Below, in pieces: positions 15,402 through 25,305 of a stretch of 27,048 nt of DNA. Within the stretch, counting starts at the first letter, position 1, and each line of letters opens with the position of its first letter. A program made the position numbers and the translations under genes. The notes below the pieces were generated by a model. The model searched no databases. It saw nothing but the letters and a program-made list of their open reading frames with translations, and was not told the DNA's origin. Location: contig CAMZFU010000009.1 of assembly GCA_947306185.1 (NCBI GenBank), positions 1 to 27,048 on the forward strand, written 5' to 3'. Source of the stretch: an uncultured Pseudomonadota bacterium. Lineage in GTDB: Bacteria > Pseudomonadota > Alphaproteobacteria > Rs-D84.

Positions 15402-18400
15402 ATGAGAAAAAATAAAAGCAAATTTATCGTCCGATTGGTGCGGATAATCGGTATTTTTATTGCACTTGTTGTCATTGGTGGCATATCTTATTACGCAATA
15501 AGCGCCAGAAACAAAAATATAACTCGTTTCAGTATGGATGTTACCCAACCTGTTGCGGCGCATTTGGATAATGAAAATATCGTAATATTGTCTGATGATA
15601 TCCCAAATGTAAATAACAATCGCAATATTGTTCCGGCAACCCCACTGCGCGTGTCCTACGATGTATTATCAGGGCCAGCAAACACGCCTTTCCGGGCCGA
15701 TTTAACGGCAAATGACCTTGTTAAAAATATCAAAATGGTTCCGGCAATTCGCGGAAAATGGACAATATCTAACCCGTATGAGATAGAATTTCGCCCCGAA
15801 CAAGATTGGCCATCTGCAACGCGTTTCGACGTTAAAATTGGCGACAAGATTTTTGCAACCGATGCAAAACCGACCTCAACACATTTTTCGTTTAAAACCG
15901 CACCAATTACCGCCAAAACAGAATTGTTCAATACATATCCCCTGCCCGGTGGCGACAGATATGTTGTTGGTGTCGCGGTTATATCTTTTGATTACCCAAT
16001 CCAAACACGCGACTTTGCCGACAAGGTTATTATGCGGCTTGATGGGCGGCGCATCCAATTTGATGTAAAATTTGACCGTTATATGCGTACCGCTGTTATA
16101 CGCACCGCCCCGATTCAGGTCATCGATGAATCGCAAACACTGCGTCTGAAAATCAACCGTATTACCGATGCCGACGGACGTTCACGGACAGATAAAATAA
16201 CCGCAAAAATTATCATAGATTCATCCGACACTTTCTTTAAGATATCTGATTTGACAACGATTGTCGCAGATGACAAAAATGGGAACCCACGGCAACTTAT
16301 ATTATTAAATATGACGGCCGCTGCATATCGTGATACAAATTGGGGCAAATATATAAACGCGTACTTGTTGCCACGTAACACCGACGACGAAAATGTCGAA
16401 GACGAACCACACCAATGGGCAAATGATGAAATCACTGCCGAAGTAATCAACAAGGCAAAGAAAATCAACCTGACGCAAAGTGATTTTGTTAATCCGGCCG
16501 GCGTCTATCAATATGCGTTTTCTTATGACGTGAACGACACCGTTCCACGTTATATGTATGTATCTGTTAAGCCGGATATTCATTCTGCAAATGGGTTCAC
16601 AACCAAAAATGGGCTTAGCCGCGTTATGCAAGTTGCGTATCCAAAACGCAGTGTCAGTATCGCGGGCAGTGGGGCAATATTATCACTTGCCGGTGACAAA
16701 CAGTTGGGAATTGTTGCACGTGGTGGTGTTGACACGGCATATGTAGATTTGTATAAAGTTGAATCAAACGAATTAAATCACCTTATTACGCAAACATACA
16801 ATCTATTTTCTGACCTTGAATTCCAAGATTCGTGGGCCTTTAATGCATACGATATGGCAACCGTATTCCAAAAGAAAATACCGTTTGCCAATACCAATAT
16901 GAACCATGTGAATTATGCATCTATTAATTTGGGTGAATATCTTGATAGAACATATAAAGACAGAACCGGAATCTTTATTGTTAAAACAAGCACTGGCGAC
17001 GACGATGAAAGATTTACGGACAAACGTCTTATATTGCTGACTGATTTGGGAATCATTCGTAAAATCAATCTGGACAGCTCATCTGTTGTGTTTGTTTCAA
17101 CGTTGTCCACTGGGCAACCGGCCCAAGATGTTGATGTTACCGTCCTTGGCCGAAATGGATATCCAATATGGGCCGGTGTAACTAATTCCGAAGGTCGTGT
17201 TGATATTCCGTACCTGTCGTGGTCCGAATACCGTAACAGCAAAGAACCCGTCGCAATTGTTGCCCGCAGTGAATCTGACCTGTCGTTTATTCCATATAAT
17301 GCCAGCCACGACCAATATACAGAATATTCCAAATTTGATGTCGGTGGCGCATACGCATCAACCGAAACACCACTGAAATCATTTGTGTTTTCTGACCGTG
17401 GCATCTATCGCCCAGGCGAACAATTAATCATTGGCGCAATTGTTGAAAACAAAAACTTTACATCTGTATCAGGCATACCGGTTAAATTGGAAATATCTGA
17501 CCCACGTGGTCACACCATTTTTGATAAGAAAGTATCCCTTGCCGCCGATGGTATGTTGGATATCACATATAAACTTTCTGCGGATGCCACAATTGGCCGG
17601 TACGAAGTCACCCTTTATACACTAAATGGTCGCGGACACGTAGAAAACTCAATCGGCACCGGGTCATTTATGGTTCAAGAATTTGTCCCAGACACAATGA
17701 AAATGACCGCTACGCTTAATAAAAATGATGGTTGGATTTCACCTGATAACATTATTGCGAATATAACACTGAATAATTTATATGGTACGCCTGCAACCGA
17801 CAGACGTATCACGGCGAACGCATCGTTACGTCCAACCGACTTTACATTTGATGATTATCGTGGATACAAATTTACACCAAACTTTATCAAAAATGGTGTT
17901 ATGTCTGATGGGTTTGCAAACACAACCCAAACATTTGTTGCAGATATTGATAATGTCCGCACCGATGAAAATGGTAACGCAAAAATAGACATCAAATTCA
18001 ATCGTGAAATTCCATATGGCACATATATGCTGAATCTGAAAGTCAGCGGATTCGAAGCCGGCGATGGCAAAAGCATACAAACAATCATAAATGCGCACGT
18101 ATCCAATTTTGAATACTTGGTCGGTTATCACGCAGAATCAGATTTGGGATATGTTAAACGCAACACAACCCCAAAAGTAAAACTTATCGCAATAGATGAT
18201 TCCGCCAAGGCGATTGACGTAAATGATTTAACAATGAAATTGGTGCGTCGTGATAATTTAACAAGCTTGGTAAAAGATTATAACAATCATTATAAATACC
18301 AGACCGTATCACACGATACGATTGTGAAACAATCGCAAATGGGAATCCCACAAAAGGGTTCCGAAATAACATTGGACACTTCGAACGGCGGTACATATTA

Positions 18401-21101
18401 TTTGCAAATCATTGATAAAAATGACAACATATTGGCAAATATTGAATATTTTGTTGCTTCTGATGAAAATGTCGAAATGAAATCCGATGCACATGCCGAA
18501 TTGAAAATCAAACTTGATGCATCAGAATACAAACCGGGCGAAACAATCAATATCGGAATTGTTGCACCATATACGGGAACTGGACTGATTACAATTGAAC
18601 GCGACCGTGTTTATGCGCACGCGTGGTTCACGGCAAAAACAACGTCATCAACACAAAAGATTATCCTGCCCGCTGATTTCGAAGGTACCGGATATGTGAA
18701 CGTTTCCTTTGTTCGCGATATCAACAGTCGCGATGTGTTTACGACACCTTATACCTATGCGGTTGCACCATTTTCAACAAATATTGATAAACACAAGATA
18801 AATCTAACCATGGATGCACCAAAGGTTGTTCGTGACAATAAATTAAACATTGATATTAAAACAAATAATGATGCACACGTGATGCTGTTTGCGGTAAACA
18901 CTGGGATTTTACAAGTTGCGAAATATAACTTGCCCAATCCAATTAAACACTTCTTCCAAAAGGCCGCACTTCAGGTTGAAACATATCAAATCTTGTCTTT
19001 ACTGTTACCAGAATACAATATATTGCGCGAAGTTGCTAAAACTGGTGGTGGCGATTTTGCAGATCTTGGCGGAATTGATACACCACTAACCAATCCATTT
19101 GAACGTAAAAACATCCCTCCTGTCGCATTTTATTCTGGTATAATAAACACCAAGGCAAACGAAAAACAAACTGTCAAATTTGACATCCCGGAATACTTTA
19201 ACGGCGAATTAAGTATATATGCCGTGGCCGCAGATACTGGACGCATCGGGTCTGCACATACATCTGCACTCGTTCAATCGCCGGTTATTATTTCTGTATC
19301 ATCGCCTTTATTCGTTGCACCAAATGATAAATTTACCGTAAATACGATTATATCTAATCATGCCGCGGAATCTGGCAATGCCGCAACCGCGCGTTGTGAT
19401 GCATCGGTATCAGGGCCAATTGTCGCAACGAAAAATACATCTGCAACAATGGAATTACCGGAAAACACCGAAAAATTATGGACATTTGGTATGGCCGCAT
19501 CTGAAACACCAGGCGCCGCCGAAATAAATGTTTCGACAACATTATTTGATGCAAAGAATATTCCGATTGCATCACGTCGCACAACATCAACATTATCTGT
19601 GCGACCGGCATCAACAATCACCACCAACATTAAAACGGGTATTTTGGATGGTTCACAAACAACCCTGCGCCATATTGAAAATGACATGTATGATGCGGGG
19701 CTAACCCGGACATTGTATGTATCAAAGACACCGGCGATTTTGGCGCGACCACTTGTTATGTACCTTGATAATTATGAATACACTTGCACCGAACAGATGA
19801 TTTCACGCGCATTGCCATACGTATTGTTACCAAACGACAAATCAAACGACAAAGTTAACAAGACAATCCAAAAACTTACCAATCGGCAAAACGATGATGG
19901 CTCGTTTGGTATGTGGACGTCAGGTTCTGGGTATACTGGCAACAAATTGGATGCGACAACGGTTTACCTGACGGCATATACTTTGAATTTCTTGACGATG
20001 GCACGCCGTAATGGATTTAATGTTCCGCAATCCATGTACGCCCGTGGTATAGATTTCCTGCGTGATGTTGCCGCACAAAATACGACAAGTCCAACCGACG
20101 CATTTGCCAAGTCATTTGCGATTTATGTATTGACCTTTAATGATTATGTCACAACAAGTTATATCGATGCATTGGAAGAATATGCCAACGAACATATCAA
20201 GAACTGGCGCGAAGGCACAATTGGAACATATATCGCGGCATCTTATCAAATGTTGAAACAAACCGACAAGGCGCACGATTTAATTTCTAAATATCGTTCC
20301 GATTCCACTGATGCCAAGGCATATAGAATACAGTTCAATAATACGGTTGCGAATGACGCCACATATGCATTTATCACCGGCAAATATTTCAATATGAAAT
20401 CAGATACCATCGCAAAAACGATTCAGAATTACATAAATGCCGGCAATTACGATTCATTTACGGCGGCGGCCATTGTTATGAGCATTGCAGGAACCGCGGA
20501 TGATGCAATATCTGAAAACGCGGTATCGGTATTTGTAGATGACAAACAAATAGAAACAAGTGCCACAAACAATACGATTACGGCCAAGATTAAAAACGGT
20601 GCCGACAAAGTTCGTATAAATTGTGATACATGCAAATCTAAATCGCCATTGTTCTATACCTTTGTAACCCAAGGGTTCCCGAAAGAAACCACAACCGCAT
20701 CAAACGGCATTGAAATATTGCGCCATTATTATGATGTGAACGGTAATGAGATTCATTCGGGTGCAATTGGTGATATTGTGGATGTAAAAATCAGTGTTCG
20801 CACACGCGGTATCACAGAATCTGTATCTAATGCCGTCATTTCCGATTTATTGCCGGGCGGATTCGTTCCTATTTCAGACACACTTGTCGGTGAAGACATG
20901 GAATTCAGTGAAATCCGCGAAGATCGCATACTTATCTATGCGAACATTGACCGCACACCACGGACATTCTCGTACAGGGCGCAATTATCTGTGGCCGGCG
21001 AATTCACGATTCCGGCGATAACCGCCCAAGATATGTATAACCCATCAACCAATGCGACCGGGGCATCGGGAACTTTCACGGTATCAAATGCGGCGGATTA
21101 A
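15402..21101 (+). CDS. yfhM: Bacterial alpha-2-macroglobulin with intact thioester
   Basis: This 1899-residue protein is a periplasmic protease trap. The N-terminus (MRKNKSKF) leads into a membrane anchor at about residues 9-32 with no lipobox cysteine, so it is tied to the inner membrane rather than acylated. Macroglobulin beta domains follow, including the MG2-like segment FVFSDRGIYRPGEQLIIGAI near residue 665. The thioester motif CTEQ lies near residue 1462, followed by an alpha-helical thioester domain (NRQNDDGSFGMW). The C-terminus ends in the receptor-like domain (ISDLLPGGFVP). When cleaved in its bait region it covalently traps attacking proteases. The ATG at 15402 has GGGGAT upstream. 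It overlaps pbpC by 14 bases, the classical pairing for the type with a thioester. It is longer than E. coli YfhM (about 1650). Confidence 0.95.
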   Translation: MRKNKSKFIVRLVRIIGIFIALVVIGGISYYAISARNKNITRFSMDVTQPVAAHLDNENIVILSDDIPNVNNNRNIVPATPLRVSYDVLSGPANTPFRADLTANDLVKNIKMVPAIRGKWTISNPYEIEFRPEQDWPSATRFDVKIGDKIFATDAKPTSTHFSFKTAPITAKTELFNTYPLPGGDRYVVGVAVISFDYPIQTRDFADKVIMRLDGRRIQFDVKFDRYMRTAVIRTAPIQVIDESQTLRLKINRITDADGRSRTDKITAKIIIDSSDTFFKISDLTTIVADDKNGNPRQLILLNMTAAAYRDTNWGKYINAYLLPRNTDDENVEDEPHQWANDEITAEVINKAKKINLTQSDFVNPAGVYQYAFSYDVNDTVPRYMYVSVKPDIHSANGFTTKNGLSRVMQVAYPKRSVSIAGSGAILSLAGDKQLGIVARGGVDTAYVDLYKVESNELNHLITQTYNLFSDLEFQDSWAFNAYDMATVFQKKIPFANTNMNHVNYASINLGEYLDRTYKDRTGIFIVKTSTGDDDERFTDKRLILLTDLGIIRKINLDSSSVVFVSTLSTGQPAQDVDVTVLGRNGYPIWAGVTNSEGRVDIPYLSWSEYRNSKEPVAIVARSESDLSFIPYNASHDQYTEYSKFDVGGAYASTETPLKSFVFSDRGIYRPGEQLIIGAIVENKNFTSVSGIPVKLEISDPRGHTIFDKKVSLAADGMLDITYKLSADATIGRYEVTLYTLNGRGHVENSIGTGSFMVQEFVPDTMKMTATLNKNDGWISPDNIIANITLNNLYGTPATDRRITANASLRPTDFTFDDYRGYKFTPNFIKNGVMSDGFANTTQTFVADIDNVRTDENGNAKIDIKFNREIPYGTYMLNLKVSGFEAGDGKSIQTIINAHVSNFEYLVGYHAESDLGYVKRNTTPKVKLIAIDDSAKAIDVNDLTMKLVRRDNLTSLVKDYNNHYKYQTVSHDTIVKQSQMGIPQKGSEITLDTSNGGTYYLQIIDKNDNILANIEYFVASDENVEMKSDAHAELKIKLDASEYKPGETINIGIVAPYTGTGLITIERDRVYAHAWFTAKTTSSTQKIILPADFEGTGYVNVSFVRDINSRDVFTTPYTYAVAPFSTNIDKHKINLTMDAPKVVRDNKLNIDIKTNNDAHVMLFAVNTGILQVAKYNLPNPIKHFFQKAALQVETYQILSLLLPEYNILREVAKTGGGDFADLGGIDTPLTNPFERKNIPPVAFYSGIINTKANEKQTVKFDIPEYFNGELSIYAVAADTGRIGSAHTSALVQSPVIISVSSPLFVAPNDKFTVNTIISNHAAESGNAATARCDASVSGPIVATKNTSATMELPENTEKLWTFGMAASETPGAAEINVSTTLFDAKNIPIASRRTTSTLSVRPASTITTNIKTGILDGSQTTLRHIENDMYDAGLTRTLYVSKTPAILARPLVMYLDNYEYTCTEQMISRALPYVLLPNDKSNDKVNKTIQKLTNRQNDDGSFGMWTSGSGYTGNKLDATTVYLTAYTLNFLTMARRNGFNVPQSMYARGIDFLRDVAAQNTTSPTDAFAKSFAIYVLTFNDYVTTSYIDALEEYANEHIKNWREGTIGTYIAASYQMLKQTDKAHDLISKYRSDSTDAKAYRIQFNNTVANDATYAFITGKYFNMKSDTIAKTIQNYINAGNYDSFTAAAIVMSIAGTADDAISENAVSVFVDDKQIETSATNNTITAKIKNGADKVRINCDTCKSKSPLFYTFVTQGFPKETTTASNGIEILRHYYDVNGNEIHSGAIGDIVDVKISVRTRGITESVSNAVISDLLPGGFVPISDTLVGEDMEFSEIREDRILIYANIDRTPRTFSYRAQLSVAGEFTIPAITAQDMYNPSTNATGASGTFTVSNAAD

Positions 21102-23439
21102 ACGGTTTTTTGTATGGGTATTATGGATAATCGGCGCATTGGCCATATTGTGGTTGATTATACGGGTATTCTTCACAAGTCCGTTATTAGATAACATTTC
21201 TTTTTCACGCGCGTATTATGACAGGGATGGCAAATTATTGCGCATTACATTGTCCGCAGACGACAAATACCGCATATACACACCGCTAAATGAAATAAGC
21301 CCGCATATAAAAAACGCAATTGTCCTGTACGAAGACAAACATTTTTATCATCACCCCGGCATAAACCCAATTGCAATGATTCGCGCATTTCGGCAATATA
21401 CATCTGGCGTGGCGCACCCTGTTGGCGCATCAACCATAACAATGCAAGTCGCACGCCTTAAATATGATTTGAACAGTAAAACCATCGGCGGAAAACTTTT
21501 GCAAATTGCATCCGCAATCTATATCGATTTGTTTCACAGCAAATCAGAAATATTAGAGGCTTATTTAAACCTTGCGCCATATGGTGGCAATATCGAAGGT
21601 ATCGGTGCCGCATCAACAATATATTTTGGTCGCAATGCATCGGACCTTACGAAAATAGAATCTATTACATTGGCAACCGTTCCACAAAACCCAACAAAAC
21701 GCGGTCTGAATACGCCAACGGGAATTGCAAACATTGAATACATGCGCAAGAACCTTGTTGAACGTTGGATTACGGAATACCCGAATGATACGAACCTGAT
21801 GACACTTGCCGAAATGCCGATTCAAACACGTAAAATATCCGACCTGCCCTTTTTGGCACCGCATTTCATAGACAATCTGAACACGCGCAAAATGCCACAA
21901 AAAATGTCCACAATATACACAACATTGGATATGGAATTACAACACAAAATTGAAAATGCACTGCGCAGTGAAATAAACGCGCGCAAATCGGTCGGCATAA
22001 CAAACGCGGCCGCGATTTTGGTCAATTATAAAACAATGGACACATTGGCGTATGTCGGTTCCGCCGATTATTACAACCGCGATATTTATGGTGAAAATGA
22101 CGGTGTGCGGGCACGACGCAGTCCCGGTTCTACACTAAAACCATTAATCTATGCCACCGCGGTGGACAGGGGATTGATTCATGGTATGACATTATTGCGC
22201 GATACCAAGGTTAATTTTGGTGTATACGCCCCCGAAAATGCAGACAGCGAATTTTATGGTCCCATTCTTGCACGCGATGCACTTACCCATTCACGCAACA
22301 TTCCGGCAATAAATCTGCTGCGCGAAATCGGAATCCGCGATTTTTATAACATCTTGGTCGAATCCGGTGTTGGTAACCTTAAAAGCCCCAAACATTACGG
22401 CCTTTCGGTGGCATTGGGCGGTGCCGAAGTTTCAATGGTGGAACTTGCCGACATTTATGCGACCATGGCGAATCTGGGGACACGGCGCGCAATAAGATTT
22501 CTGCGCGATGCACCCGATGAAAAGATAACCCAGATTTTATCACCCGAGGCATTCTTTCTTACCATCGATATGTTGGCACATCAATCGACCCCAAACAAAC
22601 AAATACCGTTCACAAAAAATATCACACGGCCCCTGCACCATTATTGGAAGACCGGCACATCGTCATCATACCGCGATGCGTGGACGGCGGGCATATTTGG
22701 CGATTTTGTTTTGATTGTGTGGGTTGGTAATTTTGACGGCACACCAAACAATGCATTCAGTGGCGCGCGCGCCGCCGCACCAATATATTTCGCGTTGGCG
22801 GATACGGTTACGAATTATTACAAACATGCCGGGCACCCAATCCAAGATAATAATTTTTTAACCCCCGATATGAATATAATCAGTGTTGATATGTGCGCGA
22901 TTGGCGGCGGTATCGCCGGACCATATTGTCCATCAAAAGAAAAATCATATTTTATTCCGGGTAAATCGCCGATTACACGCAACACAGTTCACCGTATGAT
23001 ACCAATAGATAATAAAACCGGTCTGCGTGCGTGCCGGCCTGATTCCAAAACAACGCATAATGCGTTATATGAATTTTGGGATACGGAATACCTTGATTTA
23101 TTTAAACGCGCCGGCATAAAACGAAACTCGCCACCGAAATATATGCCCGATTGTGATATAAACGATATCGCCGATGACAAGGTTCCACCAATTATTTTAT
23201 ACCCAATTGCCGACACAAAAATAGTTATCACTTCAACCGCAGATTATGAAAACGTGGGTTTTATGGGCCTTGGCGCGACAAACGATGCAAAATTGATATG
23301 GTTTTTGGATGATAAAGTTTTGGGAACAACCTCCAACGGTGAAACATTGGAATATCGTGTTCCAATGGGCGACCATAAATTAAGTGTAACCGACACAAAC
23401 GGTTCCACCACCGAAATGGAATTCAATGTTATAAAGTAA
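21088..23439 (+). CDS. pbpC: Penicillin-binding protein 1C
   Basis: This 783-residue bifunctional peptidoglycan synthase has an N-terminal membrane anchor (residues 6-29). The glycosyltransferase-51 domain shows EDKHFYHHPGINP with its catalytic Glu near 82, and GASTITMQVARL. The transpeptidase domain has SPGSTLKP with the catalytic serine near 348, SRN (THSRNIPAINLL) and KTGTSSSYRDAW with Lys near 521. The C-terminal 90 residues (IILYPIADTKIVI to the end) match the PbpC-specific domain. It is thought to repair peptidoglycan after attack, together with the macroglobulin it overlaps. I chose the ATG at 21088, directly before the anchor; an ATG at 21052 is in frame but lacks a ribosome site. A heptad array begins at its stop codon. 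Confidence 0.96.
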   Translation: MRRIKRFFVWVLWIIGALAILWLIIRVFFTSPLLDNISFSRAYYDRDGKLLRITLSADDKYRIYTPLNEISPHIKNAIVLYEDKHFYHHPGINPIAMIRAFRQYTSGVAHPVGASTITMQVARLKYDLNSKTIGGKLLQIASAIYIDLFHSKSEILEAYLNLAPYGGNIEGIGAASTIYFGRNASDLTKIESITLATVPQNPTKRGLNTPTGIANIEYMRKNLVERWITEYPNDTNLMTLAEMPIQTRKISDLPFLAPHFIDNLNTRKMPQKMSTIYTTLDMELQHKIENALRSEINARKSVGITNAAAILVNYKTMDTLAYVGSADYYNRDIYGENDGVRARRSPGSTLKPLIYATAVDRGLIHGMTLLRDTKVNFGVYAPENADSEFYGPILARDALTHSRNIPAINLLREIGIRDFYNILVESGVGNLKSPKHYGLSVALGGAEVSMVELADIYATMANLGTRRAIRFLRDAPDEKITQILSPEAFFLTIDMLAHQSTPNKQIPFTKNITRPLHHYWKTGTSSSYRDAWTAGIFGDFVLIVWVGNFDGTPNNAFSGARAAAPIYFALADTVTNYYKHAGHPIQDNNFLTPDMNIISVDMCAIGGGIAGPYCPSKEKSYFIPGKSPITRNTVHRMIPIDNKTGLRACRPDSKTTHNALYEFWDTEYLDLFKRAGIKRNSPPKYMPDCDINDIADDKVPPIILYPIADTKIVITSTADYENVGFMGLGATNDAKLIWFLDDKVLGTTSNGETLEYRVPMGDHKLSVTDTNGSTTEMEFNVIK

Positions 23440-23466
23440 GTGGTTAGCGGATAGTGTTAGTAAGAA
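23437..23466 (+). repeat. Degenerate heptad array at the pbpC stop codon
   Basis: Directly from the pbpC stop, units GTAAGTG, GTTAGCG, GATAGTG and TTAGTAA can be read in the gene sense. They are the same TTAGTGA-type heptads that follow carD and the 287-residue gene. Confidence 0.6.
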
Positions 23467-23479
23467 TTGTGCCGGCAAA

Positions 23480-23597
23480 GTTCCCCTCCGTTGGAGGGGT
23501 GGCCGAAGGACGGGGTGGTTTAGAGTATTCAGGATAATTACGTGGTCTCGTACCACCTCCCGGCGTTCCACGCCGTACTCCTCCACAGGAGGAGAAC
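23480..23597. repeat. 118-bp inverted-repeat element with nested hairpins
   Basis: Two diverged arms of about 40 to 46 bases (23480-23519 and 23552-23597) are inverted copies of each other. Each begins with GTTC(C/T)CCTCC and ends with GGTGGT. Each outer end also folds alone: CCCCTCC-GTT-GGAGGGG and CTCCTCC-ACA-GGAGGAG. A further hairpin, CGGCGT/ACGCCG, and GTGGT/ACCAC lie inside. No coding capacity is seen, so it resembles a MITE-like or structural intergenic repeat. Confidence 0.7.
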
Positions 23598-23602
23598 CAG
23601 GT

Positions 23603-23616
23603 CCGCGGAAACGCGG
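23603..23616. other. GNRA-capped hairpin
   Basis: CCGCG and CGCGG pair perfectly around a GAAA tetraloop, between the 118-bp inverted element and the 75-bp element. It may belong to the repeat cluster. Confidence 0.5.
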
Positions 23617-23642
23617 TATCCCGTCACACATCCTAAAAACCA

Positions 23643-23717
23643 TGTCATTCCGAGCGAAGCGTGGGAATCCACACACTGGATTGCCACGGAGTCCTGGCGG
23701 ACATCCTCACAATGACA
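23643..23717. repeat. 75-bp element with TGTCATT/AATGACA ends
   Basis: The ends are inverted: TGTCATTCCGAG at the left and CTCACAATGACA at the right, matching at 10 of 12 positions. The interior is non-coding and contains GTGGGAATCC. Elements that begin GTCATTCC and end AATGAC are widespread intergenic repeats in proteobacteria, so this is likely one member. Confidence 0.65.
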
Positions 23718-23731
23718 ATTATGTGTATTAA

Positions 23732-23761
23732 AAAAACGGCCGCAATTATGCGACCGTTTTT
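23732..23761. terminator. Bidirectional terminator, near copy of the one at 4119
   Basis: AAAAACGG/CCGTTTTT (23732-23739 with 23754-23761), a C/A mismatch, then CGC/GCG around an AATTAT loop. Only the loop differs from the 4119-4147 copy. It separates convergent pbpC from the 287-residue gene. Confidence 0.9.
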
Positions 23762-23788
23762 ACTAATCACTAATCACTTACACTAATC
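23762..23788 (-). repeat. Heptad array at the stop of the 287-residue gene
   Basis: On the plus strand ACTAATC, ACTAATC, ACTTAC (one base short) and ACTAATC run directly from the terminator into the gene's last codons. The stop codon (23783-23785) lies inside the last unit. Confidence 0.75.
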
Positions 23789-24646
23789 TAACCCAAATTT
23801 TGTAATGTAATTAAACGATATACCGATGATAAGATTACTGCCATAATTTTCGGCATCACGTGCCTTGGCAAGGCGGTATTGAACATATGGTCCCATCGTA
23901 AAATCCCCCCACAGGTTCGTATCCAAACGTCCAACAACACTTAAATCGCGTTCCAAATCCATGAGAACATCTATTGAATGTTCAAAATATTCACGATAAT
24001 ACCCATCTGTTGAAAGTTTTACACCTTCACGAACATCGTATTCCAAACGCCAACCTAATTCACCCGCCAATTTGCTAACCTGTTGATGACCATACGTGAA
24101 ATCATATTCGTACAGGCCCGCAATGTGCAAATCTTTGATTATCGGTGAATCGAACACGGCAAAACCTGCCATTCCACGCAAGACCTTTAACCGATTATCT
24201 GAATCGTTTGCTGGAACAAATTCTGTTTCGTATGACGCACGCGCCATTGGTCCAAGTTTAAATGAATCATAATCCCAACATGCATAATTCAAATTACTGG
24301 TCAACAATATTTTATCTGCGCTTTCGTTCGTGATGCGATGTTCATGATATGGTTTAACCTCGGTCCGACCATATTCCATAAACAAACTATTATCCCAATC
24401 AAGACGCCCGTGCGTATATTCTAATGCCGTATCAAAAATGCCCTTGATAAATTCTTGGCTGTCGGCACTTAATGCCGAAATTGGCGAAGTATGATATTCA
24501 GTGGAATTATTCACTGTCGTTTTGGACATTTCCAAACCAATACGACGAATGTTAAGGATTAATTCCTTGCCTTCTAAATCAACATCCGACGCAAATCCCA
24601 TAACAGGTGCCATCAACGCATACACAAATACAGATACTTTCTTCAT
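23783..24646 (-). CDS. Predicted outer-membrane beta-barrel-like protein, 287 aa
   Basis: I cannot assign a family. A signal peptide (MKKVSVFVYALMAPVMGFAS) is followed by about 100 residues with mixed charge and then alternating aromatic/polar strands typical of a barrel (AGLYEYDFTYGH, LAGELGWRLEYDVREG, GPYVQYRLAKA, LIIGISFNYITKFGLD). The C-terminus ends in Asp rather than Phe, so the canonical barrel signal is absent or displaced. Only one cysteine is obvious (YACWDYD). GGGGG lies before the ATG at 24646. It follows the 206-residue gene by 17 bases and is the last gene of the three-gene unit. Its 3' end carries the heptad array and terminator. Confidence 0.75.
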   Translation of the reverse strand: MKKVSVFVYALMAPVMGFASDVDLEGKELILNIRRIGLEMSKTTVNNSTEYHTSPISALSADSQEFIKGIFDTALEYTHGRLDWDNSLFMEYGRTEVKPYHEHRITNESADKILLTSNLNYACWDYDSFKLGPMARASYETEFVPANDSDNRLKVLRGMAGFAVFDSPIIKDLHIAGLYEYDFTYGHQQVSKLAGELGWRLEYDVREGVKLSTDGYYREYFEHSIDVLMDLERDLSVVGRLDTNLWGDFTMGPYVQYRLAKARDAENYGSNLIIGISFNYITKFGLD

Positions 24647-24663
24647 AATACCCCCATATTAAA

Positions 24664-25284
24664 TTATTTTGAAATGTATAACGCGCCATCGTGGTCTTTG
24701 TAATGCCACCCCGCATTACGCAATGCAATTGTCAACGCTCCACGACGTGCCGTTGCAACATGAAATACAATATTACCGTCCGCAATAGAAACCGTTTGTA
24801 AATCAACACCAACATCTGCGGCAACACGGCGAACATTTGACCAATCAGCAACACGATTATTGAAAGTCAAAACTAACGGAAACACATCGGATGCGACTTC
24901 TTCAACCGTTAACCAGTTTTGCACATCATGCGATGCCAACCAATTCTTGGCCGCACGGCGATTTACCGTCATTGTAATTTTTGCCGCGTACGTTGTATCA
25001 GAAAGTTTTTCCCCACTGATTCCCGAACTTGCAATAAGCGGTGTTAACGCAGATGATTTTTCACCCGCCACTGCCGAACGCAATGCGCCCGAATCAGAAT
25101 AAGGAGACAAAACATCAACAATAATTTGACGACGCGCCTCATCAAAGGCCATATTTTTTGCGGTTGCGGCAGTATCACTGGTTATATTAACCGATGCCGT
25201 TCCCGTTAAATCGGCGGCAATTGACGCACCACATAATGCCCCAAAAAACAACACCACCACACAAAAAACGTTCATCTTTTTCAT
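24664..25284 (-). CDS. Secreted protein resembling DUF2066, 206 aa
   Basis: The signal peptide ends near GASIAA. The mature N-terminal half (LTGTASVNITSDTAATAKN, FDEARRQIIVDVL, then TYAAKITMTVNRRAAKNWL and QNWL) follows the pattern of DUF2066 periplasmic proteins. Those have a beta strand, then a helix of the form Ax(x)AxxxA(I/V)xxVL, and an aromatic segment where a glycine-tryptophan motif usually lies. This is a by-eye match. The C-terminal half (VFPLVLTFNNRVADWSNV, VFHVATARRGALTIAL) appears to be a second alpha/beta module. It starts at 25284 with GGTAAG close upstream; another Met lies three codons in. It lies 21 bases after the barrel gene and 17 before the 287-residue gene, so they are cotranscribed. 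No catalytic residues are evident. Confidence 0.7.
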   Translation of the reverse strand: MKKMNVFCVVVLFFGALCGASIAADLTGTASVNITSDTAATAKNMAFDEARRQIIVDVLSPYSDSGALRSAVAGEKSSALTPLIASSGISGEKLSDTTYAAKITMTVNRRAAKNWLASHDVQNWLTVEEVASDVFPLVLTFNNRVADWSNVRRVAADVGVDLQTVSIADGNIVFHVATARRGALTIALRNAGWHYKDHDGALYISK

Positions 25285-25305
25285 ATCTTACCAAATGTCC
25301 ATTGT

